A DNA stretch of 50,276 bases from Fibrobacter succinogenes (GCA_902779055.1 CACZAD010000037.1:1-50276); one strand, 5' to 3'; positions 1-8,701 are shown, numbered from the stretch's first letter. Notes: generated by a model not told the origin, from the letters alone. A program made the numbers and translations.

Positions 1-160
1 TTCGGCCTCGTCTCTCAGGAACGGCGCCAATTATAGAATTTTCAGGAACTTTTGCAAGGGGTAATTCTGAAAAAAATTCACTTTTTTTCACTTTTTTCGA
101 TAAAAACGGGATGCATGCCGCCGGTGCTACACATTATTCACATTCTGTGAACAGGAATCT
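1..160. other. Left-edge non-coding stretch
   Basis: No gene could be assigned. Bases 1-36 read in frame on the plus strand as the possible tail of a protein ending at a TAG at 34-36, but this is too short to support. The rest is AT-rich with T-runs, and a small inverted repeat TTCACA/TGTGAA lies near 134-150. Confidence 0.3.
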
Positions 161-164
161 TTTG

Positions 165-480
165 GGAGGGGAAGGGAGATACCCGCTCGGAGGCGGGCAT
201 GACAGTCGGGAGGGAACCGCGTAAGGTGGCCCCGGAATGAATCCGGGGTGACATTGTAAGGGGGACCGTGTAAGGTGGCCCCGGAACGGGGTCCGGGGTG
301 ACAACCGTGTAAGGAGATGCCCGCTCGGAGGCGGGCATGACAGTAAGGCCGGGGTGACAATGCATAAAAAATGCCCGGGAGCGGTGCTTCCGGGGCGTTT
401 TAGAAAAGCGATCCCGGCACAAGGCCGGGATGACAAGCGTGTAAGGTGATGCCGGAACGGGGTCCGGCATGACATTGTAA
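165..480. repeat. Array of GC-rich palindromic repeats
   Basis: At least six short units follow one another. Each is a GC-rich inverted repeat such as CCCGG...CCGGG or GCCCGC...GCGGGC ending in TGACA, and several are joined by a GTGTAAGG-like connector. Units with the same layout recur singly at about 8702, 12729, 20690, 21404, 26830 and 28098. This is a dispersed intergenic repeat comparable to REP-type elements; the apparent reading frames through it are not genes. Confidence 0.85.
366..401 (-). terminator. Probable terminator after the first GH45 gene
   Basis: A GC-rich hairpin (GCCC...GGGC with GGAAGC/GCTTCC inner pairing) is flanked by A-run and T-run arms, so it could work in either direction. 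It lies about 90 nt downstream of the minus-strand GH45 stop codon, inside the repeat array. Confidence 0.55.
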
Positions 481-486
481 GAGGTT

Positions 487-1848
487 TTACGGCTTACAGC
501 CGTTCGGATATTCTTCCGTCAGGCATTCCTGCTCTTCGAGCGGATCGCCTTCCTTGTAGGTCGACCAGTCATCGTGCCACTTATAACGGTTATCCTTGGT
601 CTTGTTGATACGCGTCATGTAATGATCGATGAGGTACTGCGGACATTCCACTTCTTCCCAGTGATAGGTCGGATTGTCGGCAGCCATATACCAGTCAGCA
701 AACCAATGGCAACCACGGAGCAAGTTCGGAAGTCCAGCGGAGCCGAATGCGGCATCGCACATATCCTTCACGCATTCCTGATAAACTTCAAGCTTGTTGT
801 CGTAACCGTGCTTGCTCTGGCATTCCGTGAGGAAGCCACCAAAGCCTGCACCCCAGTTGATATTCGCACCGTTCACCTGCGTAGAGAGAGCGTCAAAAGC
901 GCCCACGCCACCGCCCGGAACCATGAGGTCGAACTGGCCGTTTTCCACATCGTGACCGATGTTGGATGTCATCACGACAATGTGCTTGCCCTTAAGAGCC
1001 TTGTGAGTTTCCTTCGCTGCATTGTTAGCACTTGCGTCCTTGAAGCTACCATCGTACTGGAGATGAAAGCACTTGCCGCAGGTCGTCTGGGAACCAGGGC
1101 CAGCCACATAAGCGTAAGAGAGATTTTCATTTACTGCGATAGGAGCCATATCCGTGCAAGTGAACACGCCCTTTTCCTTAGCATTGCCGCAAGCGTTGTT
1201 CGTGCCTTCAAAGCCATACCAGTACTGCTGAACAGCATGGCCAAGTGTAAAGGTCGGGACTTCAACGTCGTGGATGTTGCAGTTACGGGCAGTCGTCATG
1301 CCCTTCTCATAGGATTCCTGCGTAGTCGTATCGGTCTTGCCTTCCTGACCATTGCTAATCCAGGAGCAGTGCGGCTTACAAGCATCCCAATAGCGGCTGT
1401 TCCAGCCCTTATTTCCGTTGCTCAAGATGTCCTTGGTGTATTCAGCCGGAGGCGGACCGTAAGATTCGAGAGTCGGGAATCCGCTTGCATCCAGCTGCGG
1501 TTCGGCACTGCTGGAACTTTCGACAGCAGACGACCCCGGAGTTGCGCTAGACGTCGGATTCACAGACGAACTAGACTGAACCGGATTAACACTGGAGCTG
1601 GAACCCGGATTCGGGGCAACCGCAGAAGAACTCGAAGACGGTTCAGAACCGCCACCTAAGCCCGGATCAATGGACGAGCTAGAACCCGGATTCGGAGCAA
1701 TACCGCTCGAGCTGCTTTCGACATTCGAAACAACGCTAGACGAAGAATTCTGCGTAGCCGGCGTAAGCGGCGATTCAGAATCCGAACAGGCGGTATACAT
1801 CGATACCGCACCAACAGCAAGAATGGTGCTCAATAAACGTTTTTTCAT
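487..1848 (-). CDS. GH45 endoglucanase lipoprotein (first of three)
   Basis: Predicted secreted endo-beta-1,4-glucanase of glycoside hydrolase family 45, hydrolysing cellulose with inversion. Counting from the chosen ATG (453 aa), residues 1-20 are a lipoprotein signal with lipobox YTAC and lipid Cys21. Residues 30-120 are a Ser/Pro/Asn-rich linker with many SSSS blocks. The catalytic domain starts near 145 with the family signature SRYWDACKPHCSW (general base Asp155), and QFDLMVPGGG carries the acid Asp307. The usual Thr of the signature (TRYWD) is Ser here. Many Cys suggest disulfides. The start was moved six codons inside the longest frame because AAAAGGAAAATT precedes this ATG and the signal peptide then begins MKKRLL. 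Likely anchored in the outer membrane. It has no close operon partner; purM upstream is separated by a terminator. Confidence 0.93.
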   Translation of the reverse strand: MKKRLLSTILAVGAVSMYTACSDSESPLTPATQNSSSSVVSNVESSSSGIAPNPGSSSSIDPGLGGGSEPSSSSSAVAPNPGSSSSVNPVQSSSSVNPTSSATPGSSAVESSSSAEPQLDASGFPTLESYGPPPAEYTKDILSNGNKGWNSRYWDACKPHCSWISNGQEGKTDTTTQESYEKGMTTARNCNIHDVEVPTFTLGHAVQQYWYGFEGTNNACGNAKEKGVFTCTDMAPIAVNENLSYAYVAGPGSQTTCGKCFHLQYDGSFKDASANNAAKETHKALKGKHIVVMTSNIGHDVENGQFDLMVPGGGVGAFDALSTQVNGANINWGAGFGGFLTECQSKHGYDNKLEVYQECVKDMCDAAFGSAGLPNLLRGCHWFADWYMAADNPTYHWEEVECPQYLIDHYMTRINKTKDNRYKWHDDWSTYKEGDPLEEQECLTEEYPNGCKP

Positions 1849-1943
1849 AATTTTCCTTTTCCACATCTTGTCTAAAATTAGATTTTCTTAACTAAAAATG
1901 CACAAAAAAAAGTTTTTTGAAAGCTGATATGTGAGTTGAAACA

Positions 1944-1976
1944 AAAAAAAGGCCGCACTTGCGTGCAAGCCTTTTT
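1944..1976. terminator. Bidirectional-looking terminator
   Basis: AAAAAGGC and GCCTTTTT arms enclose an inner TTGC/GCAA stem with a left-side bulge. It lies downstream of purM on the minus strand, separating it from the GH45 gene. Confidence 0.65.
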
Positions 1977-1985
1977 AGATCCTTC

Positions 1986-2056
1986 GACTCTGTCATTCTC
2001 GACCGAAGAGAGGGAATCTAGTGCTGGATCCCGTCGCTGCGCTCCAGGATGACAGT
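1986..2056. repeat. Dispersed GGATCC-type repeat
   Basis: GTCATTCTCGACC...GGGAATC followed by GGATCCCG...CAGGATGACAG. Related copies lie at about 21444-21487, 38898-38945 and 43094-43134. Intergenic, between purM and its terminator. Confidence 0.7.
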
Positions 2057-2062
2057 GAGCGA

Positions 2063-3088
2063 TTAGTCGCGGAACTTCACCTGCTTGGTGCCCTTCACGA
2101 CTTCACCGATCTGCACCCACTTTTCGCCCTTGGCTTCGAGGTGAGCAACGACTTCGTCCTTGTCCTTCGGGTCGATGAATACGAGCATGCCCATACCCAT
2201 GTTGAAGGTAGAGTACATTTCGTCCTTTTCGACAGAACCGGCCTGCTGGATGAGCTTGAAGATCATCGGAGGATCCCACGTGGTGCGATCGATGATCACG
2301 TCGACATCGTCCGGGAGGATACGCGGGATGTTGCCCTGGTAGCCGGAACCCGTGATGTGAGCGAGGCCCTGGATGATCTTCTTGTTGCAGAGATCGATGA
2401 GGCTCGGGTAGTAGCTGCGGTGCGGAGTGGCGAGAGCTTCGCCGATGGACTTGTCCATGCCGTCCACGACCGTGTCGACCTTGTAGCCGGCCACGTCAAA
2501 GAGGACCTTACGAGCAAGAGAATAACCGTTTGTATGGAGACCGGTGGACGGGAGACCGAGGATGATCGTACCCGGCTTGATCTTTTTGCCGTCGATGATG
2601 TTTTCGCGTTCCACGACACCCACGATAGTACCGGAGATATCGTAGTCGCCCGGACCGTAGAAGCCCGGCATTTCGGCAGTTTCACCACCGATCAAGACGA
2701 GACCGTTTTCGCGGCAAGCCTTTGCCATACCGGCAACGAGCTTGTCCATGACACCCGGTTCCAAGCGGCCCGTGGCCACGTAGTCGAGGAAGAACAAAGG
2801 ACGTGCGCCCTGCACGAGGATATCGTCGCAGCAGTGGTTCACGATGTCCTGGCCCGGCAGTTCGTGCGTGCCCATTTCGATGTCGACCTTGAGCTTGGTG
2901 CCGACACCATCCACGGAACTCACGAGGACGGGATCCTTCATGCCGAGGTGGTTCAGAGTGAACAGGCCACCGAAGTTGCCAACGTCACCGAGAACGCCTT
3001 CGTTGAAAGTGGTACGGACGGACTTCTTGACACCGACCATTGCCTCATCGGCACGTGCCAAGGAAACTCCTGCGTCTGCGTAATTCAT
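2063..3088 (-). CDS. purM: Phosphoribosylformylglycinamidine cyclo-ligase (AIR synthetase)
   Basis: ATP-dependent closure of the imidazole ring of FGAM to give AIR, the fifth step of de novo purine synthesis; cytosolic dimer. The 341-aa length is typical. It begins MNYADAGVSL, the usual PurM N-terminus. VDGVGTK at residues 59-65 and GGETAEMPGFY at 134-144 are conserved nucleotide/substrate-binding motifs. No other pur gene is in the window, so it is probably transcribed alone or with upstream genes. The start is well placed, with a GGAAAA-like site upstream. Confidence 0.97.
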   Translation of the reverse strand: MNYADAGVSLARADEAMVGVKKSVRTTFNEGVLGDVGNFGGLFTLNHLGMKDPVLVSSVDGVGTKLKVDIEMGTHELPGQDIVNHCCDDILVQGARPLFFLDYVATGRLEPGVMDKLVAGMAKACRENGLVLIGGETAEMPGFYGPGDYDISGTIVGVVERENIIDGKKIKPGTIILGLPSTGLHTNGYSLARKVLFDVAGYKVDTVVDGMDKSIGEALATPHRSYYPSLIDLCNKKIIQGLAHITGSGYQGNIPRILPDDVDVIIDRTTWDPPMIFKLIQQAGSVEKDEMYSTFNMGMGMLVFIDPKDKDEVVAHLEAKGEKWVQIGEVVKGTKQVKFRD

Positions 3089-3127
3089 CTTTTTTCCTTT
3101 GCCCTACGAGCGGGCAGCGATTGGGCC

Positions 3128-3928
3128 CTATTTACGGGCACTTTGTTTTTCATCAATATTTCTTAGCGCATCAAGAATAAGGCTTGTCGTATCCGACATC
3201 TGGTTGATGTTAACCACATCGGGCATCACGTGCGTGTCCAGCTTGAACAGCGTTTCGTCACCCCAGGAAAGCATCTTTTCGAGAGCGTCCGGACCTGCAA
3301 GCTTGCCGCACTTGGCACAGCAGATTCGACCGTCCTGGAAGGCGATAAAGCCCGACTCCCCGGCACATTCAAAAATGACTGTTCCCGTAATACGACTCTT
3401 TTCCATCGTCTGCGCAAAATCTATAAACGGAAGCACCTTCGCCGAAGCCAGGAGCGACAAACGTTCAAATTCGTCCAACGCCTGGTTCTTCGCGCGGAGA
3501 CGGTCCGCCATCACCTTGTACAGGTATACCATGATGCTCGGATTCTTGTCCAGAAACTTCACGAATTCCGCCTTCGGAATATGAAGCACCGTGCAACCGT
3601 CCTCGGCAGCAATAACCGTATTGCTCGTCGGCTCGTTGCACAAGATGGACATTTCACCAAAGCAGGAGCCACTTTCCAGGGTCGTCAAGGTGCTGTAATG
3701 GCCGTCAGGAAGAATCTGACCGCAAATCGTAGCACGCCCGCTCTGCAAGACGCAGAAGGATTCGCCTTCGACTCCGCCCTGGAGGATGATCTCGCCAGCA
3801 TCGTATTCGCGGATCTGCGCATTCAAAAGCAGAAAGTCCGCATATTCCCTCGGCACCAGTTGCAATAACGGGACACCAAGGTCATACTTAGCGACGATCC
3901 AATCTCCAATACCTGTGTGTGACATCAT
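3128..3928 (-). CDS. Cyclic-nucleotide-binding protein with DUF4388-like tail
   Basis: A 266-aa cytosolic protein. Residues about 30-140 form a cNMP-binding beta-roll with the phosphate-binding-cassette-like stretch SCFGEMSIL. Residues about 165-260 resemble the DUF4388 (PATAN) domain: a GTVIFE start, a GFIAFQDGRI turn and a following helix. There is no DNA-binding HTH, so a signalling or scaffold role is likelier than CRP-type regulation (inference). Its ATG lies three bases after the stop of the upstream binding lipoprotein and no separate ribosome site is seen, which points to translational coupling. Two adjacent ATGs make the start uncertain by one codon. Confidence 0.8.
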   Translation of the reverse strand: MMSHTGIGDWIVAKYDLGVPLLQLVPREYADFLLLNAQIREYDAGEIILQGGVEGESFCVLQSGRATICGQILPDGHYSTLTTLESGSCFGEMSILCNEPTSNTVIAAEDGCTVLHIPKAEFVKFLDKNPSIMVYLYKVMADRLRAKNQALDEFERLSLLASAKVLPFIDFAQTMEKSRITGTVIFECAGESGFIAFQDGRICCAKCGKLAGPDALEKMLSWGDETLFKLDTHVMPDVVNINQMSDTTSLILDALRNIDEKQSARK

Positions 3929-3931
3929 ACG

Positions 3932-5221
3932 CTAAAAATTATAGATATTTCTGTACCATTTGTAACTGGTATCCAAGGAATTTACCCCCGGAACGGAGCC
4001 TTTTATGCATTTTGTAAGATTCCACAGGAGTTCCGCCGGCCGCGTGACCGCCCCTTCGTAAAAATCGTTACCGGCGCCAATCCCCTTGCGACCGTCATTC
4101 TGGAAAATCTTCTTTTCCCGGAAGGCCCTGATGTTATCGATACGAGGTTCCAATGCAAGCATCTCTTCAACACTTCCGAACATAGACGGATTGACCCACA
4201 CGTCGACACTATCGGCAAGCGCCACGATTTCTTCGAACGCAAAAGTCAGTTCACGGGAAGTATCGGACGCCCACAGGTAACAGCCTCCCGCATCGCGAAC
4301 GAGGTTCGCCGTAAAGCTGCTTCCGCCGGATGCATGCCACACGCCGCCGTAAGACATACCAGCCAAAACGCGCGGGCAGGATTTAGTAGACGGTAGGAAG
4401 TAGGAAGTTGGAAGTGGGTCGCTTGCAGAAGAGGCGATCAGTTTTTTTAGGGTTTCGTATTTGCTCTTTTCGTCTTCGTAAATCGAATCAGCCAGTGGAC
4501 GGATTCCGAACAGTATTCCGTACAACTTAATCCATTCCAGCTTTGCAAGAGGACTACTTTCTTGCCACTCGGACGTGAGCATCAGCGGAAGGCTCGTCCG
4601 TGCAATTTGTTCGTAGTTATCGTAGTCGCCGCCCGTGGTAAAGTCAAAGATCAGGTCGGGCTTGAGCGCCATAAGCTTTTCCAAGGCGCCCGCATCGTAA
4701 CCGATACTTTCCACGAATTCCGGTGCCCCCGCAACAGCCTGGGTCTGCTCACGCGAAGAACCGCGCTGGGTTCGGTAATACAGGATGCTATCGGCAATGT
4801 AGTTGCCGTCCGAAACGCCGATGATCCTATCGCGAAGTCCAAGCCTCAGCAGATAGCCGACCTGTGAAGTCGAAAGCGCCACTACCCTACGGAGCGGAAC
4901 CTGCAACACAAAAGCAGACCGCCATTCCTCCGGGAAACCGCGACGGCGCAAGTCCGTACCAAGCGATGCCGCCGCAGAATCCATCATCACGAACTTGTGG
5001 ACAAGCGTATCCTTCCCGACGACAGAACGCAGCTCCGCCACGTCGACTCCGCAAAGCTTGCCCAGCGAAAAGTAACTGCTCCCGACCGGCTCCATTTGCG
5101 CACTTTCGCTGCACTCAGCAACAGCCGAGCTATCGTCCCCCTTTTCGCGGCATCCCCAAAAACCAATGGCACAAACCAAAACGCATAGCGGCAAAACTCC
5201 GGAAAAATTAAACCTCGGCAT
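3932..5221 (-). CDS. Periplasmic iron/cobalamin-type substrate-binding lipoprotein
   Basis: A BtuF/FhuD-like class III binding protein of 429 aa that should capture siderophore, haem or cobalamin for an ABC importer. The start chosen gives a lipoprotein signal (MPRFNFSGVLPL...FWGC). The 34 codons further upstream are AT-rich and do not look coding. Hallmarks are VVALSTSQVGYLLRLGL early, the LKPDLIFDF strand, and a C-terminal lobe with MSYGGVWHASGGSS. No permease or ATPase gene is adjacent, so the substrate is unknown. Bases 4386-4418 are a copy of a heptanucleotide-period repeat translated in frame as part of the inter-lobe region. Confidence 0.78.
   Translation of the reverse strand: MPRFNFSGVLPLCVLVCAIGFWGCREKGDDSSAVAECSESAQMEPVGSSYFSLGKLCGVDVAELRSVVGKDTLVHKFVMMDSAAASLGTDLRRRGFPEEWRSAFVLQVPLRRVVALSTSQVGYLLRLGLRDRIIGVSDGNYIADSILYYRTQRGSSREQTQAVAGAPEFVESIGYDAGALEKLMALKPDLIFDFTTGGDYDNYEQIARTSLPLMLTSEWQESSPLAKLEWIKLYGILFGIRPLADSIYEDEKSKYETLKKLIASSASDPLPTSYFLPSTKSCPRVLAGMSYGGVWHASGGSSFTANLVRDAGGCYLWASDTSRELTFAFEEIVALADSVDVWVNPSMFGSVEEMLALEPRIDNIRAFREKKIFQNDGRKGIGAGNDFYEGAVTRPAELLWNLTKCIKGSVPGVNSLDTSYKWYRNIYNF
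4386..4418. repeat. Heptanucleotide-period repeat inside a gene
   Basis: Four to five near-copies of GTAGGAA/GTAGACG run in phase with a 7-bp period. The same unit occurs at 39540-39580, 39357-39372, 43077-43092, 44811-44835 and 44891-44926. Confidence 0.75.
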
Positions 5222-5361
5222 GCGGAACGAATGGTAAAACTGCCTTAATTTGTTGATTTCAGGCAATCTATAGCAAAAACTAATGCACAAAACCAGAAGA
5301 TAATGTATTTTATTATTTGACATAGTATTGTTTTAGAGATTCCTATTAGGAGAGAGTCTTT

Positions 5362-6258
5362 ATGATGAAAAAAATAGCCTCTTTATGCATGGCTGCGGTG
5401 TTTGGCATTCTGGCATTGGCCTCCAATTCACACGCCGCCGAAGCCGGTTTTTACGACAAGGACCACATCCGTGGATTTATTTCCGTAGGTGCAGACTATC
5501 GCGGCATGCGCAGCGAATTCCAAAGGTACGTGAACAATATCGCCTTTGCCGACATCGGCCACATGACAAAGGCTATCGTAACCGACACAAGCGGTAAGGC
5601 CGATACCGTCCTCGCCAAATACTACGGCAACTACAGCTACAACAAGTTCAACGACTACTACCTGGGCTTACATTTCATTGTCGGCGCACAGTACAAGCAG
5701 TTCATGACCTGGTTCGACATCAACTTCATGCCGAACCAAGAATCCGAACGCAAGGCCAGCTCCTATGTAGCCACCATCGAAAGCAAGTACGCCGACGCAA
5801 CGCCCTCTAGCCGTTCTTACAACCTGTACGACGTCGAATGGTTCTCCTACGGCGCAGACTGGATGTTCGGCTGGAAAGTCCTTGGCGAAAACGCATTCTT
5901 CAACCTGATTCCGGCCGTGGGTATCGGCTTCAACCTGATCAACTTCCACTTTGCATCGGGCTTTACCGTCACGGACCAGGACCGCACCAAGTACGAAAAT
6001 CTCCGAGACCGCTTCTATAGCACGCTCGCCTCTACCTTTACCGCCGAACTTGAACTCCGTCTCGAATTCGATCAATTCGCCATCGGTGCCTACGGCGGCT
6101 ACCGCGTCGTGCGTTACAGCGAACTGGAACTTGAAGGATTCAACATCGACCCGAATCCGTACGGTACAGACAACGTTGGCGACACCTGGTATGCAGGTCT
6201 CCGCTTCACCTGGATGTTCCTCAGCCCGTGGGACAAGAAACAGCAAAACAAGATTTAG
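5362..6258 (+). CDS. Probable outer-membrane beta-barrel protein
   Basis: A 298-aa protein of unknown role. Residues 1-25 are a Sec signal ending SNSHA/AEAG. The rest alternates aromatic and small residues in amphipathic strands (for example FIVGAQYKQFMTWFDINF) and ends in FTWMFLSPWD, resembling a porin or OmpA-like barrel. A strong ribosome site (TAGGAGAG) precedes two successive ATGs. Transcribed divergently from the binding lipoprotein, with a terminator directly downstream. The barrel call rests on composition only. Confidence 0.72.
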   Translation: MMKKIASLCMAAVFGILALASNSHAAEAGFYDKDHIRGFISVGADYRGMRSEFQRYVNNIAFADIGHMTKAIVTDTSGKADTVLAKYYGNYSYNKFNDYYLGLHFIVGAQYKQFMTWFDINFMPNQESERKASSYVATIESKYADATPSSRSYNLYDVEWFSYGADWMFGWKVLGENAFFNLIPAVGIGFNLINFHFASGFTVTDQDRTKYENLRDRFYSTLASTFTAELELRLEFDQFAIGAYGGYRVVRYSELELEGFNIDPNPYGTDNVGDTWYAGLRFTWMFLSPWDKKQQNKI

Positions 6259-6270
6259 CTTACAACTTTG

Positions 6271-7038
6271 CTAACCGAGCCTCGCCATGGCGGGGCTTTT
6301 TTTGTACCCTGTTTTTTCGAAACCCGGTTTCGGTTCGTCGAGCGATGCTATGAGCTTCTGCAGGTACGCATTCCAGACATCCTGCCCCTGCGACGTGCGA
6401 GAACTGTACGGCAGCAAGAACAAATTCTTTGTGGAATGACGGTCAGGCGGATACATTTCCGCTACCTTTTCCATCGCGACATAGTAACCGCACATTTCAC
6501 GCAAGCTGGCGTCCGTCCTCCAATACACCGTCGAATTTTCCTTCTCGTACATAAAGTTCCACCCCAAAAGCAACACGGGAATTCTTTCCTTGCGAATGCG
6601 TTCCGGCAGCGACGAGTACTGCCCCTGCGTACTAAGCAGAACAAGGACATCGATCTTGTGGTAGAACGCACAAAGGTACGCATCTTCCACAAGCTGCATG
6701 TTTGGGCCCATCTTGCCCATCTCCTCGGGCAAGTTGTAGTGCATCTCGATACCGGCAAGCATCAGCTGCTTTTCAAAGCGCCCCATCCCCGTATCAATTA
6801 CAGAGAGGTCGGTATCTTCAAACCTGACATAAGGGTGATAGTAATGCGCCTCGATTTCGACAATGCAGCCATCCTTCCCGAAAAGTTTCGTGGTGTAATC
6901 GCGAACCCAATCCTTGAGCGCCCTGAAGTCCAGCCGCGCATGATAGCGATGGTGCTTGGAATAATATTCATTCACCTTCTTTAACGTGTAGCCGTCCAGA
7001 AAGAAGCCGACCCGCAATACGGAACCATGACTCGACAT
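6271..7038 (-). CDS. NYN (PIN-like) domain protein
   Basis: A 255-aa cytosolic protein. The N-terminus RVGFFLDGYTL matches the first acidic strand of NYN/LabA-type PIN-fold nucleases, and a DVLVLLSTQGQYSSLP segment resembles the later acidic/Ser motif (usually SGDSDF). Here the Asp residues of that motif are replaced (STQGQ), so nuclease activity is doubtful. Ribosome site AGGAGG sits eight bases before the ATG. Its last codons lie in the terminator stem of the convergent gene. The upstream region 7040-7160 contains no gene and probably holds its promoter. Confidence 0.7.
   Translation of the reverse strand: MSSHGSVLRVGFFLDGYTLKKVNEYYSKHHRYHARLDFRALKDWVRDYTTKLFGKDGCIVEIEAHYYHPYVRFEDTDLSVIDTGMGRFEKQLMLAGIEMHYNLPEEMGKMGPNMQLVEDAYLCAFYHKIDVLVLLSTQGQYSSLPERIRKERIPVLLLGWNFMYEKENSTVYWRTDASLREMCGYYVAMEKVAEMYPPDRHSTKNLFLLPYSSRTSQGQDVWNAYLQKLIASLDEPKPGFEKTGYKKSPAMARLG
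6278..6303 (+). terminator. Rho-independent terminator overlapping the end of the NYN gene
   Basis: An AGCCTCGCC/GCGGGGCT hairpin is followed by eight T. It serves the outer-membrane protein gene, while its stem encodes the last residues (MARLG) of the convergent gene. Confidence 0.85.
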
Positions 7039-7163
7039 AAGAAAACCTCCTGATATGTTAACGAGCTTCTACTTATTAACACGCTTTTTTGCGGAGGTTG
7101 TCCGGGTATTTTTATGATAAATTTTGTTAACGTTTTTAACAGACAAACGTCAACAGAGAAATG

Positions 7164-8102
7164 TCAAATCAGTCCGCGGTCCTTAAGGTCGTCCATAAGG
7201 GAAGACGGCATCCACTTTTTGAGCTTCCCGTATTCAGGATCGTCGATTTTTTTACGTTGTTCTGATGCCTTGTTTGCATCGCCAGCATCGTGGTAAATGC
7301 GGATGAGGTTCAAGACCGAGCACCAGTAACGGATGGACTTCCCTGTACGTTCCAAATAATCGGCGGCGCTCTTCTCGTAGATGGCGGCGGCTTCGTCGTA
7401 TCGCTTTAGCCTGTAAAGCATATCCGCCTTGATCTGAAGCATGACCGGATGGTTCGGGGCTTTTTTAAGCCCGCGTTCTGCAAGTTCCAAGCCCTTCTGA
7501 AATTCCTTGCGGTCGTAGTGCATCCAAATGAGCGGCGTCAAGAACAACGGCCAAAAACGCTCCGACTTGATGGATGCCGCATCGAGCGCCTTGAGGTACC
7601 CTTCGCGGTTATCCGACTTGAACGGAAGCCAGCCAAGACTGTTATCGACGTAGTAGGCATAAATGGCATAGAAAGCCTTGGATTCGTAATCCTCGGCATC
7701 TTCGAACTGGTTTGCGGCCGAGCGCGTCTGCATGGCTCCTTTGACAGGATGCCCCGTCTCGGTAAGCACGTAGCCGATTTCAAAATTGCGGAGAGCGTCC
7801 CAAAGCCCTTCGGTCTTGCAGGATTCGAGATTTTTTGCGGCAACCTTGAGCGATGTGGTATCGCCCTTATCGTCGTAAAGACTGACGCGAATGATGTTCT
7901 GGAAAACGCAGCCGATGCCGTCATTTTCCAAACGGAGCTTGCGGGCAACCGAGAACGCGTCGGCGTACTTGAGCTGCATCGTTTTTTGGGTGATCTCTTC
8001 GGCGAGAGCTTTCTGCGTCGGCGGAAGTTCAAAAGAAGGCGTACCTGCAAAGGACACGCCGGCAACAACTAAAATCGGTGCAACAATTCTCGAAAGCATC
8101 AA
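7164..8102 (-). CDS. Exported TPR-repeat protein
   Basis: A 312-aa protein. Residues 1-19 are a signal peptide (VVAGVSFAG). The rest is alpha-helical with recognisable TPR units in the second half, such as GLELAERGLKKAPNHPV and YDEAAAIYEKSA. Likely a periplasmic scaffold; the partner is unknown. Two ATGs open the frame. No operon partner is close. Confidence 0.75.
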   Translation of the reverse strand: MMLSRIVAPILVVAGVSFAGTPSFELPPTQKALAEEITQKTMQLKYADAFSVARKLRLENDGIGCVFQNIIRVSLYDDKGDTTSLKVAAKNLESCKTEGLWDALRNFEIGYVLTETGHPVKGAMQTRSAANQFEDAEDYESKAFYAIYAYYVDNSLGWLPFKSDNREGYLKALDAASIKSERFWPLFLTPLIWMHYDRKEFQKGLELAERGLKKAPNHPVMLQIKADMLYRLKRYDEAAAIYEKSAADYLERTGKSIRYWCSVLNLIRIYHDAGDANKASEQRKKIDDPEYGKLKKWMPSSLMDDLKDRGLI

Positions 8103-8219
8103 AAACCAATTTAGAAAATTTCATATTCCCACGCCTTGTTCCATTTTGGAATATGGCAGACCTTGTCCTTTTTTATAAAAAAATGTATAAATACTATAGA
8201 TATCAATAAGAAGTAAACA

Positions 8220-8375
8220 TTCTATCAACAATTTTAGAACTAAAATGAAGCTAAGTCGTTGATAGAAGGGAAGTTACAACAAGTTGGGCGCCACACTACG
8301 GGACAACCCCCAAAGCCGGCGAACCAACGAAAGAAGGACGAAAATAGATGTAAGTCTAAACTTTTAAACTGGAGG
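8220..8375 (+). promoter_or_regulatory. Structured 5' leader of the Cys-tailed peptide
   Basis: A 10-bp inverted repeat TTCTATCAAC (8220-8229) / GTTGATAGAA (8258-8267) encloses a second perfect one, ATTTTAG/CTAAAAT (8231-8246). Next comes a compound stem: GTTGG 8283-8287 with CCAAC 8324-8328, CGCC 8289-8292 with GGCG 8318-8321, and a GGG/CCC cap around 8300-8311. The ribosome site GGAGG is at about 8371. I could not match it to a known riboswitch class. The whole gap 8103-8380 holds no other gene. Confidence 0.5.
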
Positions 8376-8380
8376 TTTCT

Positions 8381-8593
8381 ATGAAGCTGTTCCACAAAAC
8401 TCAGACTGCGGCTCTATACTACCTGTTCCATCCGGGTTTCCAGACCTTCAAGGAACGGATTAAAGACGAGCTGAATTTGACGAGCGGTATCAATCTCGAA
8501 GATATCATGGACGATTCGAACCTCTACGCCTATTACCAGCAGGGCGAATCGGCGGACTTTGTCGCCGCCTGCATTTGCGCCGGAAGCTGCTAA
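8381..8593 (+). CDS. 70-aa peptide with Cys-rich tail (possible RiPP-like precursor)
   Basis: A small protein with a good ribosome site (ACTGGAGGTTTCT before the ATG), its own terminator, and a structured leader. The N-terminal 60 residues are helical and acidic towards the end (INLEDIMDDSNLYAYYQQG), and the protein ends AACICAGSC with three Cys in the last seven residues. A leader followed by a short Cys core resembles ribosomally made modified peptide precursors, but no modification enzyme or transporter is adjacent. A metal-binding or redox peptide is an alternative. Expression signals make it a real gene; the function is open. Confidence 0.65.
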   Translation: MKLFHKTQTAALYYLFHPGFQTFKERIKDELNLTSGINLEDIMDDSNLYAYYQQGESADFVAACICAGSC

Positions 8594-8620
8594 TAAAAAG
8601 GAACTCCTCCTAACACAAAA

Positions 8621-8660
8621 AGAAAGACCCTGTGGTTTAAAGGCCACAGGGTTCTTTTTT
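8621..8660. terminator. Bidirectional terminator
   Basis: AGACCCTGTGG/CCACAGGGTTCT hairpin with an A-run on the left and TTTTTT on the right. It ends the peptide gene and can also serve the convergent minus-strand gene. Confidence 0.9.
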
Positions 8661-8701
8661 AAGACAGTCACTCTCTCCATTTGAAATTGTCTTTCGCATA
8701 C

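Noticed and set aside
127..475. Several open frames in the repeat array, with CHARLRAGISL-like peptides
   Set aside because: These are translations of palindromic repeats; the same peptides would appear at every copy.
165..480. CRISPR array
   Set aside because: Units are unequal, palindromic, not separated by unique equal-length spacers, and no cas gene is present.
574..1659. A 361-codon plus-strand open frame opposite the first GH45 gene
   Set aside because: It is the antisense shadow of a high-GC gene; the minus-strand product has signal peptide, linker and catalytic motifs.
5222..5323. N-terminal extension of the binding lipoprotein
   Set aside because: The extra 34 codons are AT-rich, cross the divergent promoter region and would bury the lipoprotein signal.
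8283..8328. GEMM-type c-di-GMP riboswitch
   Set aside because: A CAAAGCCGGCGAACC stretch recalls it, but the second stem and tetraloop receptor are missing and the element is too short.
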